Of a stretch of 64,000 nucleotides of DNA, positions 11,495 to 23,738 are shown one piece after another. Source of the stretch: Chinchilla lanigera (taxonomy: Eukaryota; Chordata; Mammalia; Rodentia; Chinchillidae); assembly GCF_000276665.1 (NCBI RefSeq), contig NW_004955417.1:13103090-13167089 (forward strand), in the 5' to 3' direction. Below the pieces are notes generated by a model. The model was not told the origin of the DNA and made no database searches. It saw nothing but the letters and a program-made list of their open reading frames with translations. Within the stretch, counting starts at the first letter, position 1; each line of letters opens with the position of its first letter. A program made the position numbers and the translations under genes.

Positions 11495-11861
11495 GTGGTT
11501 TAGATCCAGGATGTCCTCCCAAATGCTCATGTGCTGGAAGTGGAGATTTTGGAAGGTGATTGCATCATGGGGGTGTTTGCCCATCCATCGGTGGATGAGT
11601 CCAATGACAAGTCCACAGGTGAATGTACTGTAGGAGATGGGGTCTGGTCAGAAGAGGAGGTCCCCGAAAGATGATCTGGAGGGGTGCATCTCCCTCCCTG
11701 GATGCTGTGACATAAGCAACTTTCCTCCACCAGACCCTGTAGCCAGCCCACCATGCATGGACTAAATCCTCTGATATAGTGAACCAAATCAAACCCTTCC
11801 CACTGTAAGTTATGGGTGTCAGGCATCGTGTCTCAGTGGTAAAAAAAGTGATTAAGACAAT
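11495..11861 (+). mobile_element. LTR-like relic (MaLR type)
   Basis: Recognisable MaLR-LTR signposts appear in order: GCTCATGTGCTGGAA, a CTGGATGCTGTGAC-like segment, AACCAAATCAAACCCTTCC near the polyadenylation region, then GTGATTAAGACAA at the 3' end. It is degraded and no target duplication is evident. Confidence 0.55.
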
Positions 11862-13019
11862 GTGCATAAGTGATACATACTGCCCCATTTTACAAGGGAC
11901 TTGAGCATTTGCAGATGTGGATATCTCTGGAGGCCTTGGGACCAATCCTCATGACTATCAAGGGGATAATAGGGTATGGAAAATCATGTGGCATCCAGGA
12001 AAACCCCATCGCCGGATTCTCAGACACAAGCCTACATGGCCTGCCCTGGCATCTCTGCTCCCAAAGGAACTCTGTCATAATAGCCCCTGGTTTCATTTTT
12101 TGGACTTCCCAGTCTCACATGCCCACAGAACTATCTGGTTTATCTGTAGCCAAGAGGCACACCTGAAAATACAGAGGAAAGATATCAAGATATTGAGAGA
12201 AGTATAGTAGCAATTTTATAAAGTTTGATGCCTTGAGAGTTTCAAGCAATGTGGGTCATATGTCACATTCCAGCTGTGGCATTTGATGTCTGACCCCAGA
12301 TCCTTATAATTCACAATGTTTTTTTCTTCATCCTGTTATACTTCCATCTTAACAAAGGTGACCTGGGAATGGACTACTGTTTGATGGGCATCCACTATTT
12401 TTTCCAGCTCAGCACCCATACCACTTCTGCTGGTACGAGCATCATGAGTTACTTTCATTTGGAAAAACATCAGCCCTTCCATGTTGTCAGTCCTGGGAGC
12501 TCGTGAGGGGCCAACACACTCCTGGACCCAGGGTGGGGCAGTGACCCAGTTTTACTTGTTTCAAGTGTTTACAATAACCTAGTGAGCTGAGAGTCAATCT
12601 TGGCACTCTTTTTTTTTTGTATTGGCAGGAAAATACTTTTCCTTTTATTAGGGTTGCTGAAAGGGTAAGACTTCCGGGCTTAGAGTCCTAAGAGACCTTC
12701 TTGCCATAACAAAAGCAGTACCTACCCCTGGGTCACATTCTTCCTGGAACCTGGACTTTTTAATTCTTCATGCTAATGACTTCTTGCAAAAAACAATTCC
12801 ACTAATTTTAGTCATATTTTTTATGACTTGTACCTAGCTCCAAAGTTTCATCTTTCTTTTACAGATAAAAAAAACCAGATCCTACGGAAGCTCAGTCTCT
12901 ACCAAAGTCCCACAACTACAGTAAGTAGTTGTCAAAGTTTTGGTATCAACTCAGATTTGCTGGGTTCCAAGTCTTAGCTGTCATACTTTACCATCCCCCA
13001 TTATACCTCTTTGCCCTAC
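11862..13019. other. unique intergenic, no gene seen
   Basis: I recognise no gene and no repeat family; a T run occurs at 12609-12618. Confidence 0.45.
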
Positions 13020-13024
13020 CCCTG

Positions 13025-13512
13025 TGTTATGGTTGATACATTGTGTCAACCTGAGGGCTCTAGAAGCTTAACTAAGTAACTCAGCAGTTCTACATCCTGG
13101 GGTGAAAGGGATATGCCTTTGCTGCTCAAGGATGTTGTTCATTGTGTCAACTTGAGAAGATTAAAAGTTCAATTTTAAACTTTAAAGTGATTCAGCAGAG
13201 GGCCAGGGTCCTTGCTCTGTGAACATCCTCAGCTTGTGGAAGAAGAAAGCACAGAGATGGTGTGGGCATGGGCAGACAGCAGATACATAATATAAGATGG
13301 GAAAAGAGACTTGTTCCTCTCCCTTGTGCTCTTGCTGCCTTTGCTGTCTTCTGCTGCCTTGAAGTGTTGCCCCTATGCTCTGCCATCCTACCTTGGAGCC
13401 AGCTGAGTACAGACTGAAACCTCTACAAACTGTGAGTTAAATAAACCTTTCCTTCCTTAATTTTGGGCATTGGGTATTTTGTCTCAGCAATGAGAGAAAA
13501 GTAACTAAGACA
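13025..13512 (+). mobile_element. solo LTR (MaLR-like) with 5-bp target duplication
   Basis: The element starts TGTTATGGTTGATACA and ends GTAACTAAGACA, so it has the 5'-TG...CA-3' ends of an LTR. CCCTG flanks it exactly on both sides (13020-13024, 13513-13517), a 5-bp target-site duplication. An AATAAA polyadenylation signal lies near 13440. At 488 bp with no internal retroviral sequence, it is a solo LTR. The same family appears at 23359-23733 and 24372-24731. Confidence 0.8.
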
Positions 13513-13517
13513 CCCTG

Positions 13518-15263
13518 TGTGTCCTAGACCTGACTTTGGTAAATTTAGCAGTCAACAACTCTGAAACATCTAGTGTTAGAACCAAGTACTTGAAGCTGGT
13601 GACTCCCGGCAGGCTCTCTCAGGCCCCCGTCCACACTCACTGCTCCTCCTTGGTTCCAACTGTAGTTTCAGTTTGAGTCATGAAGATCAAGGCTTTCCAA
13701 CAGAGACCTCAGGCCAGCTATAAGGTGAGCATATTCCGCAATCTGCATTTTACCTTTTTTATTTTGTAGCCAAGAAATCACTTCAGTGTTTATTGACCCA
13801 GAAATGGCAGAATTATCTCTTTTTGGCCAGTTTTGGCCACCAAGGCTCCAGCTCAAATAGAAATGCATTTAGTGTATACAATGGTGTGCGGTATGCAGCA
13901 AGACACTTACTCTCCACTCCAATTGGAACAACTTCCTCAAAAGAGAGATGAAGAAACGCGTGGGTCTGTGCCATGTAGAAAATGACAATCCCACCCCCAC
14001 TCTCCTCCATCCCACAACCAAGAAGAGGTGAAATCAATATGGTAATCTTTCCCAGGAGGCTCCTATAATAAAAGTTTAACAATAAAAAGGATTTCCCAGA
14101 AGGTAACCTTATCAAAGTTACTGGGCTATGGGAAAAGTTCTCAAGCTGGAGATCTAGATAAAAATGAGAATTCATCTTCTTGATCACCACTTCAGGATTT
14201 TTTTGTTTTAAATGATGACAACTTTTTCCAATTTATTATAGAAGCAAAACAGAATTATCAGCAAACTACATGTTTGTGTTCAATCTGTGCAGTGTCCAAC
14301 ACTTCTTGCTCTCAAACTTCTTGCGGGGGCAAATGATGGAGGATGAAGAAATATAGATGAGTCAAAATATAGAAAGCTGAGGTCAGGTGGAGCCCTCTCT
14401 CTGGACAGGAGAAAAGGAGCTGCCCAAAGGCTGCAGTACATTACACACTGAACAGGTTTATGTCACATGATACCCCTCTGCCTATCATCTTGTTAGCTTG
14501 GATCACCTTGGCTCTCTGTATTTTTGGGGCTGACCTTGCTTTAGCCCCACACATGTGATTGCTCCCCAGCTTCAGCTGCTCCCCACAAATCTGCTCATAG
14601 GATTGAGAAAAAATCCAGGTTGAGAAGATTGCCCATAATCAGAGGCCAAATAAAAAATTTGGCTGCCGCTGTGACATTTTGCATTATTCATATTTCTCAA
14701 CTGTTTATGTTTAATTTAATGTAAGGACCACCTCCTCATTTCAATACTGCTTACATCCACAGGAACCCACCAAAAGGAAAAAGATCAAAAGGTCACCCAT
14801 ACTCAATACTACTACTAAGTCTTATATTTAGATCCATAGCTGTTTCACATTTCTTGCTGAAATACCAAATCTTTTCCCAAGAAACTATTAATATTATATT
14901 TAACATTGAAAGAGTTTTTATCCAAAAGTAGCCTCAGATTATTGTGAAAATCTGTATTTTCTTCAGAAGGAAATAATAAAAAGAGAATATTAAAGGAAAT
15001 CCTGCTGATTAAAAAAAGCTTACAGTGCTTCTATCCAATCATGAGTAGGACCAAGAATCTCACAAAATCATCCAAGAAGAATCAACTGAACTGGCTTCTG
15101 ACCTGGAGCTCACTTGATCATGCACTGTCTTCTGTTAAATTTTACATATCTCATGTTTTTATTGAACTGTTCATATAAGTGCACATATTCCTTTACTCTT
15201 CTCCTCTGTTTATATTATATAATACATGTAATCCTGTATCTTGTAGTTCCTTTATGTGGTGGA
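13518..15263. other. unique intergenic, no gene seen
   Basis: I see no coding sequence with family resemblance and no nameable repeat. The composition is AT-rich towards the right. Confidence 0.45.
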
Positions 15264-15300
15264 TTGACAACTGGTAGTCAACAACTGGTAGTCAACTTAT
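15264..15300 (+). repeat. short tandem duplication
   Basis: The 14-base word CAACTGGTAGTCAA occurs twice in direct succession (about 15266-15293), then starts a third time. Confidence 0.8.
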
Positions 15301-15438
15301 AATACCCAGCTGAACAGAACCAGCGTGGTGCTTGGTGTGGGAGGCCTACCTGAGGATTGTTGCCAGCACCATAAGAGGCAGAACTGGAGAAGTTAGGCTG
15401 TTGGGAGCCAGTAGAAGCTATAAGGAGCTGTTGGTTCT

Positions 15439-15768
15439 TTGGGAGGAACTTGTCATGCTGGCTTTCCTGATGAACTTGGCTGTTTTCATCCTCTGAGAAG
15501 CTCAGGACCTTGTTGGCACTGAGAATAGCTTCAGTTCATTTTGGGGGAGCTCTGGTCCTCATTCTGAGCATCACTTCCTGGCTCCGGAGGGGAAGATGGT
15601 GCACTACTCAGTCTCCTGGAGAAGCTTGTCGTTTTGGCTTTCCTGATGGGAACTCGGCTGTCCTGATCATCAGAGGAGCTCAGGACCTCACTGTTGTTGA
15701 GGATGGTTGTGGTACTTTTCAGGGGAGCTCTGGTTCTTATTGTGAGCATCACTGCCTGGCTCCAGTGC
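15439..15768 (+). repeat. two-copy tandem repeat, period about 177 bp
   Basis: Landmarks in the first copy recur in the second: GCTTTCCTGATG at 15461 and 15637 (176 apart), and GAGCTCTGG followed by a TGAGCATCAC word at 15547 and 15725 (178 apart). The copies have diverged noticeably. Confidence 0.8.
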
Positions 15769-15870
15769 AGATCCCTCAGCCTGCTAGCACAGATCCTCCA
15801 TCCTACTGGCACAGACTCTCTAGATTCCACCACTGACCTTCCAGCACAGATCTATGAAACTGAATAAGAC

Positions 15871-15990
15871 ATTGTTGTGGGCTCTAGGCCTCCAGTTGGA
15901 TTCGTGGGAGGCATTGTTATGGGCTCTAGGTCTTTAGCTGGACTCATGCAGAATATTTCCATGGGATCTAGGCCCTAGGCTGGATTCTTA
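15871..15990 (+). repeat. 42-bp tandem repeat, about 2.9 copies
   Basis: GGGCTCTAGG or its variant GGGATCTAGG starts at 15879, 15921 and 15963, an exact 42-base period. Each unit also carries a TTGGATTC/CTGGACTC word at a fixed offset. The period is a multiple of three, but a stop in the third copy argues against coding. Confidence 0.85.
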
Positions 15991-16849
15991 GGTCTTTAGT
16001 GTGTGAACAGATTTCCTGCACTCTTTTGTATATCATTCTTTGGATGACTATTATAAATAATCTTATAAAATATGTGTCCAGTATTATGTTTCCCCTTGCA
16101 ATATCCCCCAAACCACAACACTTTGATCCACTGTGATGCATGAAATTAGAAAAGTTATCCAATAACCAAGTTGTTTAACTCAATGAATAAATCATGAATA
16201 TCCTTGGTTCTCCAAAATATTATTCCAGCCTAGCTATGGCAGTCACAAAGTCTGATGAGCCCTTGGCTTTAGTATCCTGTGCTCAACAGCCAGGATCTTC
16301 CCTACAGTCCCCAGGGAGCTGGTGCGGGTCAGCCTAAACCAGTCAGGGCAGTCACATTGCCTTTGCCAGCGACTGGCCTAAGGGGAACTCATTTCGGGCC
16401 AGTCAGATGTATATCAGTGTCCACTGGGACACTTTGGGAAACATTTTCCTCCCAAGTGAAAGGGAACAGAAGTCACCACTTGCCTCCTTCTTGAATTTCT
16501 GTTTTGGACACATTCTTTGAGGATATAATGTCTGGAAAGGAAGCAGCCACATGTAAGTTCATGAGACAAGTTTGAGGACAAAAAGTCCTTGCCAAGGCCA
16601 TGCAAAAGATGTCGAAGGAGAAGGATCAGAAGGATGGAAAGAATCTCTGAGATAAGTGAACAGCCAAGTTAACCATGAAATCACCTATGTCCAGATTCCT
16701 TAATATGAAAATAGTCACTGTCCTGGTTCTTGGGACTCTCTGGTCAGGGTTTCTGCTATTTACAACTGAACGCATTCTAACTGATTCATATCACTCTCAT
16801 TAAAAATAGGAGTAATTATGTCTCCTTTCTTGGAGGAAGGGCAGTGTGG
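15991..16849. other. unique intergenic, no gene seen
   Basis: I recognise no gene or repeat family in this stretch. Confidence 0.4.
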
Positions 16850-17180
16850 TATAATAGAGATAACAGAGGTCTTGAGCCAACTCCAGATAGAATTCTGGCC
16901 CAGTAATCCTGAGCAAGTTTCTTAACTTTCAGAGCTTTGGTATCATGAATTGTGAAATGTGGGTAACAGTGAAGACTTCCTAAGAATTAAGATGTGTTGT
17001 GTACACGTACCAACTCCCCTCAAAGAATACAATCATTATGTACTGCAAATATGTACTGATAAAAAAATTAACAAAAATTGAAAAAATGATGAAGACTTCA
17101 TAAGTTTGCTATATAGAAAAACAACAAAGCAATGATATCTATGTCATTTAGCTATGCAGTAGGTGCTCAATAAATGTTAA
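16850..17180 (+). mobile_element. MIR SINE interrupted by an L1 tail
   Basis: The left part reads like the MIR 5' half (TGTGGTATAATAGAG, CTTAACTTTCAGAGC). The right part (17105-17180) has GCAGTAGGTGCTCAATAAATG, the MIR 3' end. Between them is a 105-base A-rich insertion flanked by a target duplication. Confidence 0.7.
16985..17089 (+). mobile_element. short L1 3' tail inserted in MIR
   Basis: The insertion resembles the L1 3' end at 54224-54300 (GAATTAAGATGTGT, then TGTACTGCAAATATG...ACTGATAAAA) and ends A-rich. TGAAGACTTCCTAAG (16970-16984) and TGAAGACTTCATAAG (17090-17104) flank it, 14 of 15 bases identical. Confidence 0.75.
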
Positions 17181-17185
17181 CTCCT

Positions 17186-17944
17186 TGCTTGGTTTCCTCC
17201 CATGTGATTCTGGGGTGAACTGAAAGTTGTAGTGAACTTTTCTGTGAAGAGGGAGGCACACTCCTGTGGTAATGTTAAGAAATCAGAATTTTTCAACTCC
17301 TTTATTTGGAGATGAGAGAAATGACAGAGATGGCCACCTGTGTGGGAGGCTGGAACACACAGAGCAGCTTTGATCAGCAGGCTGTCTATGCTGCCAGTAC
17401 ACAAACAAACCCACTCGCTTTGGAGCTGCTACTGCCTTTTGTTGAGCCTTATGCTCAGTGTGACCCAGCTTCCTGGTGGAGCCTTTTGATCAAGTTCCCC
17501 ATACAAAGAGGCCCTGTCTCCTGAACTGTGCCAAGCCAGGAGGTCTCTATAGCCCACAATCACCTACCGCCAGGCACCTTTAAAATATGGACTCAGCTGT
17601 CTTGGTGGGCAGCAATCCCCAAGAGATTATGCATCGTACTCTGGCAGCATCAGGGTGGAGTGGGCCTGGGGGCAAGCGGCAGGCAGTCTGCACTCTGTGT
17701 CCCATAGCTGGCCTGATGTCCATTCTCATGGCCTTCTTGGGCACATCCAAAACCCACACACTCACCCATACACATACGTATGCTTCCCCTCCCTGGGGGT
17801 CAGACACAATGCGGTGAAGCCGTCCTCAGGAGAGTTCTAAACTCGTTGACACCCACACCCTGTCTTCTCTCCCTTCTAAAAGTATGAGCACAACTTTGGC
17901 CAGCACGCCAACTCCTACTACAAACTCCAGCCTGACAAGCAATG
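17186..17944. other. unique intergenic, no gene seen
   Basis: No gene or repeat family recognised. A short CA-rich patch lies near 17755. Confidence 0.4.
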
Positions 17945-18140
17945 CAGAATAGTGGTTAAGGTCTCTGCCCTTAGCCCCAGAAATTACAACTTGTGTAATT
18001 GTAGGCAAGCCACTGAAACTTCTGGGCTCATTTATCTCACCAAGATAATGAGGATAATGATAGAATTGTTCTGATAATGTATGTAATGTACTTTGCACTG
18101 TGCCTAGCATGTAGTAGTCACTCAATAAAATGGACTCTAT
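17945..18140 (+). mobile_element. MIR SINE
   Basis: MIR landmarks are in order: AGAATAGTGGTTAAGGTCTC, a middle ATAATGAGGATAATGATAG segment, then GCATGTAGTAGTCACTCAAT at the 3' end. Confidence 0.75.
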
Positions 18141-18204
18141 GAGTCTTATTGCATGTTAGGAAAAGACATCTCTTCTTGCCAAAAGGTAGCTCCAAGGCAT
18201 GAAA

Positions 18205-19435
18205 AACTTCTACAGTGGAAACTGTAATACACTGGAAAAAGACACTGAAGAAGACATAAGAAAATGGAAAGACAGCCCCCATTACTGGATAGGCAAAATC
18301 AATATTGTCAAAATGGCCAAAAATGATATATAGAATTAATGCAATTCCAACAACACTCTTCATAGAATTAGAAAAAAAACAATCTTAACATATAGATGGA
18401 GCCGGAGAAGACCCAGAATAGCCAAAGCAATCTTAAGCACAGCAGAAGGCATGACATGCCCAGATTGCAAGATATACTACAAAGCTACAGTAATAAAAAT
18501 AGAATTGTACTGGCACAAAAATAGACATGTAGACCTATGGAAAAAAACAAAAGATACATAAGCAGCCCCATACCCTTTAGCCATCTGATCTTTGACAAAG
18601 AGGCTAAAAACAAAAGCTGAAGAAAAGATAGGCCTCTTTAACACACTGTGCTGGAAAACGGGTCATCCCCATGCAGAAGAATGAATCTAGACCCATAACT
18701 CTCACCCTGCACTAAAACCAAATCAAAATGGATCCAAGACCTAGATATAAAAACAGAAACGCTGAATTTTGTGGAAGATAAAAGAGGCAAAACTCTTGAA
18801 GACATAGGCATAGACAATGACTTTCTGACTAGAAACCTAATTTCACAAGAAAAACCACCAACAATCAACAAACGCAATTATAGCAAATTAAAACACTTTT
18901 ACAAATCAAAGGAAATAGTCAACACACTGAAGAAACCACCTATAGTATGGAAAAAACATTTCCAGCTACTCTTCTGACAAAGGACAAATATCTAGAACAT
19001 ATAAAAAATTATATCCCAAAAAACAAAAGATCCAATCAAAACACGGGAAATGAAATGAACAGACACTAATATGCATACTGGAGTATTACTCAGCCTACAA
19101 ACGAGTAATTTTGAGTCATTCGTAAGAAAATGGATGGATCTCCAGACTGTAATGCTAAGTGAAATAAGTGAGATTCAGGTTAAATATCACATGTTTTCTC
19201 TCACATGAGAAATCCAAAATATAAATAATGTAAATATCAAAATAAAGGACACGTAGGAAATAGGGAAGTGAACATTTTGGAGATGGGAAGAGGGTTGAGG
19301 GTACAGAGGAAAGGGGGGCAAAGATGACCAAGACCTGCATATGGACCAATTTCCCAAAATGAATGTAATTATTGTGCACTGAAAACATATACAAATAAAA
19401 ATGTGAAAAAAAAAAACAAAAAACAGAAAAAAATC
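18205..19435 (+). mobile_element. 5'-truncated L1 3' end (plus)
   Basis: Plus-strand translation fragments match the C-terminal third of L1 ORF2, for example an EEDIRKWKDSPHYWIGKIN stretch at 18245-18300 and [19 protein letters not shown] at 18468-18525. Many frameshifts and stops are present, with an internal deletion near 19070. The element ends in an A-rich tail at 19400-19435. Confidence 0.85.
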
Positions 19436-21066
19436 CTTTAGAGCTTATCATCTAAGGGAAGAAACCATCTTGGAGACAAAATCAGTCATGGATTTACTGT
19501 GAAAGAAAAGGATAGGAAGCTATGAGAAAGAATTTAGTGAGCAGCTGAGTAAAAGCATGATTTCATTGGGCCGTCAGAGAAGAGCTCCTGCAGGGAGACA
19601 CCAGGTAGGCTGTGGGATCTCGGTGTCCCTCACAAACACAACGAGTGGGTGGTAAATCCATCCCAGGGAAAGGTGGCACTGACAGCAAGATGGGTTCTTA
19701 GAGCAGAGGGTGAAGAGCTCTCCTGATGACAACCTTGTCTCCTGAGGACAGTCTGCCCTACATTGTAAGCTTCTCCAGAATGCTCCCAGGCTTCCAGGGC
19801 CTTGTCCTGATGCAGAATTCTGAGTTTTCTCATAAAGGATCTGGTGCCACAGCATTCAGCAATGCAGTTCTGGACTTTGGTGACCCTATTTTCTCCATGA
19901 CCTGGAAGATATCCTCTTCGTATTAAAGTTCAAAGTAATTGTCCCCTAGATGTGCTTACTGTGTTTGACTCTGCTGGCTTAATCTCCTGCTCAACTTTCT
20001 TTTCACTGATACTGCTGTTTTAGAAACTGTCTTTGTTCTAACTCAATTTTTTGAGTCATCTAAATTCAGGAGCTTCCTAGATCTCAGTCTGTTTGTACGT
20101 ATCTGTGTAGAAAGAAAGATCCCTGAGAAAGTCTTCATCCAGAATCATATCACCTGCGCTTCCTCTTGTTTTCGACTACAGATTCCTGTACTGTGGAACA
20201 TTACTAATGCATAGCTTACGCAGTACATTTCCGACATTTTTCATTTGCTTTCCTGCTCTCTTCCATTCTCTTACTTTATTTCCAATATCCACTGAGAGTG
20301 ATTTGGTGCCACTAACTTTTTGCCCAAGAGTTTGTGCAGGTAGTCACTTCCCTATCCACCTGCCCATCTTTTATCCATTTGTATTAGGTTCATGCTTCTC
20401 CTTCACTCAAAAGCATTTTCAGCCTATGTTCCCAGACACTTCCAACACTCTTTTGTTCATATGTTTTTGCTTAATGAGCACCTACTATGCAAAAGCCACT
20501 AAACTAAGGGAACAAGAAGAGATTAAGATTATGGCTTATTATTACTATTCTGTGAACCTGATAGTCTCTGGTGGGATGAGACAGGTAAGTCACTAAGCCA
20601 GGTACTATAATTTGAAGTCTGGCAAAAATATTATAGAAATTAAAAGAAAAGAGGGATTAATTTAGCCTTAAAAGATTAGAAATAACAGAACACAATATTT
20701 GAGTCACTTTTGAAAGGGCTTTGTTGCTTAAGAAACAGCTTGTACAAAGGTGGGTGTTCAGAGACCTAGAAGGGGCTCATGCTGGCTGAGCCTTACACAT
20801 GGGCCAATGAGAGACAGGGACAAGAATGAATGAAGTCTGATAAAAAGCAGGTCAGGCTAAAATGCAGGTCAACCAAGCAGCCAAAAGGAAGACAAGTGTA
20901 ACTAAATATAAAATATTGGATAAATAAAATCCACAAGACTGTAGTGGTAGTAAAGAGAAGAAAAAATATATTCTTATTTGACATCTCTGGAGGTGATCAT
21001 TAAACCAACATCTGAAAATTGATAGAAGGGAAGACATTAAACATTTATACTGCATTTTAGGGAGGA
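19436..21066. other. unique intergenic with MIR/L2 scrap
   Basis: Mostly unrecognised sequence. 20465-20560 (AATGAGCACCTACTATGC) resembles the start of a MIR/L2-class relic. The 129-codon open frame at 20207-20596 shows no family signature. Confidence 0.45.
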
Positions 21067-22211
21067 ATTATAGGTCATTGGAGGTGATAACAACATCTGA
21101 AATTACGAGAAGAAATCAAGCCTTTATTAACAACCACTGAGATTCCATCTCACCCCAGAAAGAACAGCTGCCATCAAGAAATCAACTGTGGGGAAAAAGG
21201 AACCCTTCTGCACTATGGGTGGGAGTTCAGACTGGTGCAACTATTATGGAAAACAGTGTGGAGATTCCTCAAAAAACTTGGATTAGAGGTCCCACTCCAC
21301 CCAGCTATTCCCCTTCTGGATATCTTTCAGAAGAATTAAAAACATCATACCGCAGGACATATATGCACCCATGTTTAATCAAGCATTTACACTACATTTT
21401 TAAGAGAAGGTATGGGTCATCACCAGATGATATGGAAAAGTTCTTCCTTATACTAGAATACCAGTGTGTAAATAATAGGATTAGAAAATCACCATTTAGC
21501 AACCCAGAGTGAAATAACTAATTTGGGAAAATGTCACCAATGTCTGCAAAAACCATGAATTGCAAAGTTTTAGAGACCAAAATATTTTCCCAGTGTCAGA
21601 GTACTATCCCAGAGATTACCTGCTTATTTTTACAGAGGCAAGAACTAGTGATCGTCATCTTAACCGAGAGGTAAACTAACATAGCACCAGGGGCATAGCC
21701 CATTATCGTGTGTCTTTTGGTGTGACGCATTCCGAAGTACACAGCCTCAGGTAGTATTCCTGCCAGATGTGTTTCATCCACGTTTCCAGTGTATAGAAAA
21801 TACAAGAGACAGAAGGAAAAGTTAACGCCAAGAAAAAGCAATCAGATAAATCCAGAATGTGTAACACCACACAAGCAACTATCTTCACTTCCTCAGAAAC
21901 TCAATGTCACGAGGAGGGAAGTATTTTTTTAAAAGGTGGGGAGATTACTTTTTGTTTTAAAAAAGATGAAAGAGATATAAACAACCGAATGCAATGCTGA
22001 ACATTATTAAATCCCAATTTAAAAAATAATACTGTAAGATAATCTTGGGAACAATAAAGAAATCTAAATATGTAATAGATACTAGATGGTATTTGGGAAC
22101 TATAATTTTCTGCAGTCTGATAATGATCTTGTGCTTGCATAGAAAGGTATCTTTATTTTTTGTAAGATGTATGCTGAGTAGGAGTCCTTATCACCTCCAA
22201 TGACCTATAAT
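21067..22211. repeat. perfect 24-bp inverted repeat bounding 1.1 kb
   Basis: The 24 bases at 21067-21090 are the exact reverse complement of those at 22188-22211. The words GTCATTGGAGGTGATAA and TTATCACCTCCAATGAC show the pairing. The similarity stops at the 24-base boundary on both sides. An L1 fragment (21131-21395) lies inside. Confidence 0.8.
21131..21395 (+). mobile_element. L1 ORF2-region fragment
   Basis: It contains the L1 words GAGATTCCATCTCACCCC, GGAAAACAGTGTGGAGATTC and CCAGCTATTCCCCTTCTGG, from the 3' region of ORF2, on the plus strand. Confidence 0.85.
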
Positions 22212-23353
22212 CAAGAAACTTATTTTCAAACACTTTAGCAAAATATACAAATATACACATATTCATGCAAATTAAGTACTGTAAAAAGTTCACAATTTTG
22301 AATCTAAGTGGTAGGCATATGGGTGATCACAGTAGTTTTCTGTATATTTGATCTTTTTCATAATTAAAAAATTCAAAAGAAAAAAAGTAAGGCCCAATAA
22401 TGGAGGATCTATTAGGAGCTCTTAAGATTCTGAACTCTATTGCTGAAGGGTTTCAATGAGTAACTGAAAAGACCACATTTCTATTTCAGAAAGCTCAATA
22501 ATGTAGCGTACTCACTCAGCTAGCATTTATTGACCACCTACACCAAATGCCACGTGAACCCTAAATTAGGTTCTATGGGAAATAGGAAAACTAGAAAGGT
22601 ATTGCCTAGCTGGAGATAAATAGAAAAAAATCAAGCACAAGGTAGATCTTTCTTAACAGACAAGGTAATCAGGAGACAAGGTAATCAGATTGTCTTGAGG
22701 TAGAGTGTAGAAGGATAACCCAATGTTGGTCCAAGAGGCCTGTTTCAAGTCTCCTGAAATCCACTAGGGACTACTGGCAAAGATTTTCTTCCATGATAAA
22801 AACAAACATTGAGAAGGCTTCCTGTCTTTCTTTACCTCTTGCCTTTAAGTGCAGTTGGGTCAGGATGCAATGCTTGAAGTTAGAGAATCATAAGAGAAAA
22901 TCCAAGAGAAGAGAGGTAGAGAGATGGACTCAGAGCCCTAACAGCTCTGAACCACTGACGCAAGGATATGACCCTGCATAACCTGACTTCTTGTTACGTT
23001 AGCAATTTTCTTCCTTTTTCTAATCACACATAAGCAAGTATTGATGCACACAGCCAAAAACCTTGTTCAACCTCCAACTGCAAGCATGCAGTATCCAGAA
23101 TCAGTCCTACCCTAGAATAGTATGAAGGAAGCCTTAGCCACCACTCTGATTCAAGTCAGGCCTGCCTCTAATTGAGTTCCAACAGCATGTGTGCTGCTGT
23201 TTGGGATGATAAAGAGGACTCCCATCACATACCAACTCAAACTGATGGGCTAATATGCTGTGCAGAGTTAAACAAAGGTTCTGTGCCAACAAGTGCCTAG
23301 ATATATAAAACCAGACATCTGCCCTAGGAAAGATGTACACTATCTCATGGATA
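21396..23353. other. unique intergenic, MIR scrap
   Basis: A short MIR-like piece is at 22515-22560. A 15-base word AGACAAGGTAATCAG is tandemly duplicated near 22660-22688. Nothing else is recognised. Confidence 0.4.
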
Positions 23354-23358
23354 GATGG

Positions 23359-23733
23359 TGTCTTACTTTGTTCATTGCTGACACAAAATACATAACACTC
23401 AAAGTTAAATGAGGAAAGTTTTATTTACCTCAACAGTGTGTAGAGGTTTCAGTCCATAATCAGCTGGCACGAAGGCAGGGTGGTATTGCAAAGGAGAAGC
23501 AGTTAATGGCAGGCAGAGGTAGCAAAGCATCAAAGAATGACCATAGCTCTTTCTATCCCAGGCTACTTAGTGCAGGTAAAGCTCACACCCTTATTCCTGA
23601 TGCCCTTGATCCTAGCATTGCACCATGAATCAATCCCAGCATCACACACTCTAGATCCAGCCATCTCTGAAAAATCCCCACCTATGACTATATGAGGCTT
23701 TGGGGAGTGGGGGTCCAGACACATGTTATAACA
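23359..23733 (-). mobile_element. solo LTR (MaLR-like, minus) with 5-bp target duplication
   Basis: On the plus strand the element runs from TGTCTTACTTTG to ATGTTATAACA, giving TG...CA ends. It is flanked by GATGG on both sides (23354-23358, 23734-23738). Read on the minus strand it is the same family as the LTR at 13025-13512. Confidence 0.8.
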
Positions 23734-23738
23734 GATGG

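Noticed and set aside
15439..15990. CRISPR array or coding repeat protein
   Set aside because: Repeat periods differ, units abut without unique spacers, the context is mammalian, and the 42-base frame contains a stop in its third unit.
20207..20596. 129-codon open frame as a gene
   Set aside because: No family resemblance; part of it overlaps a MIR/L2-like relic.
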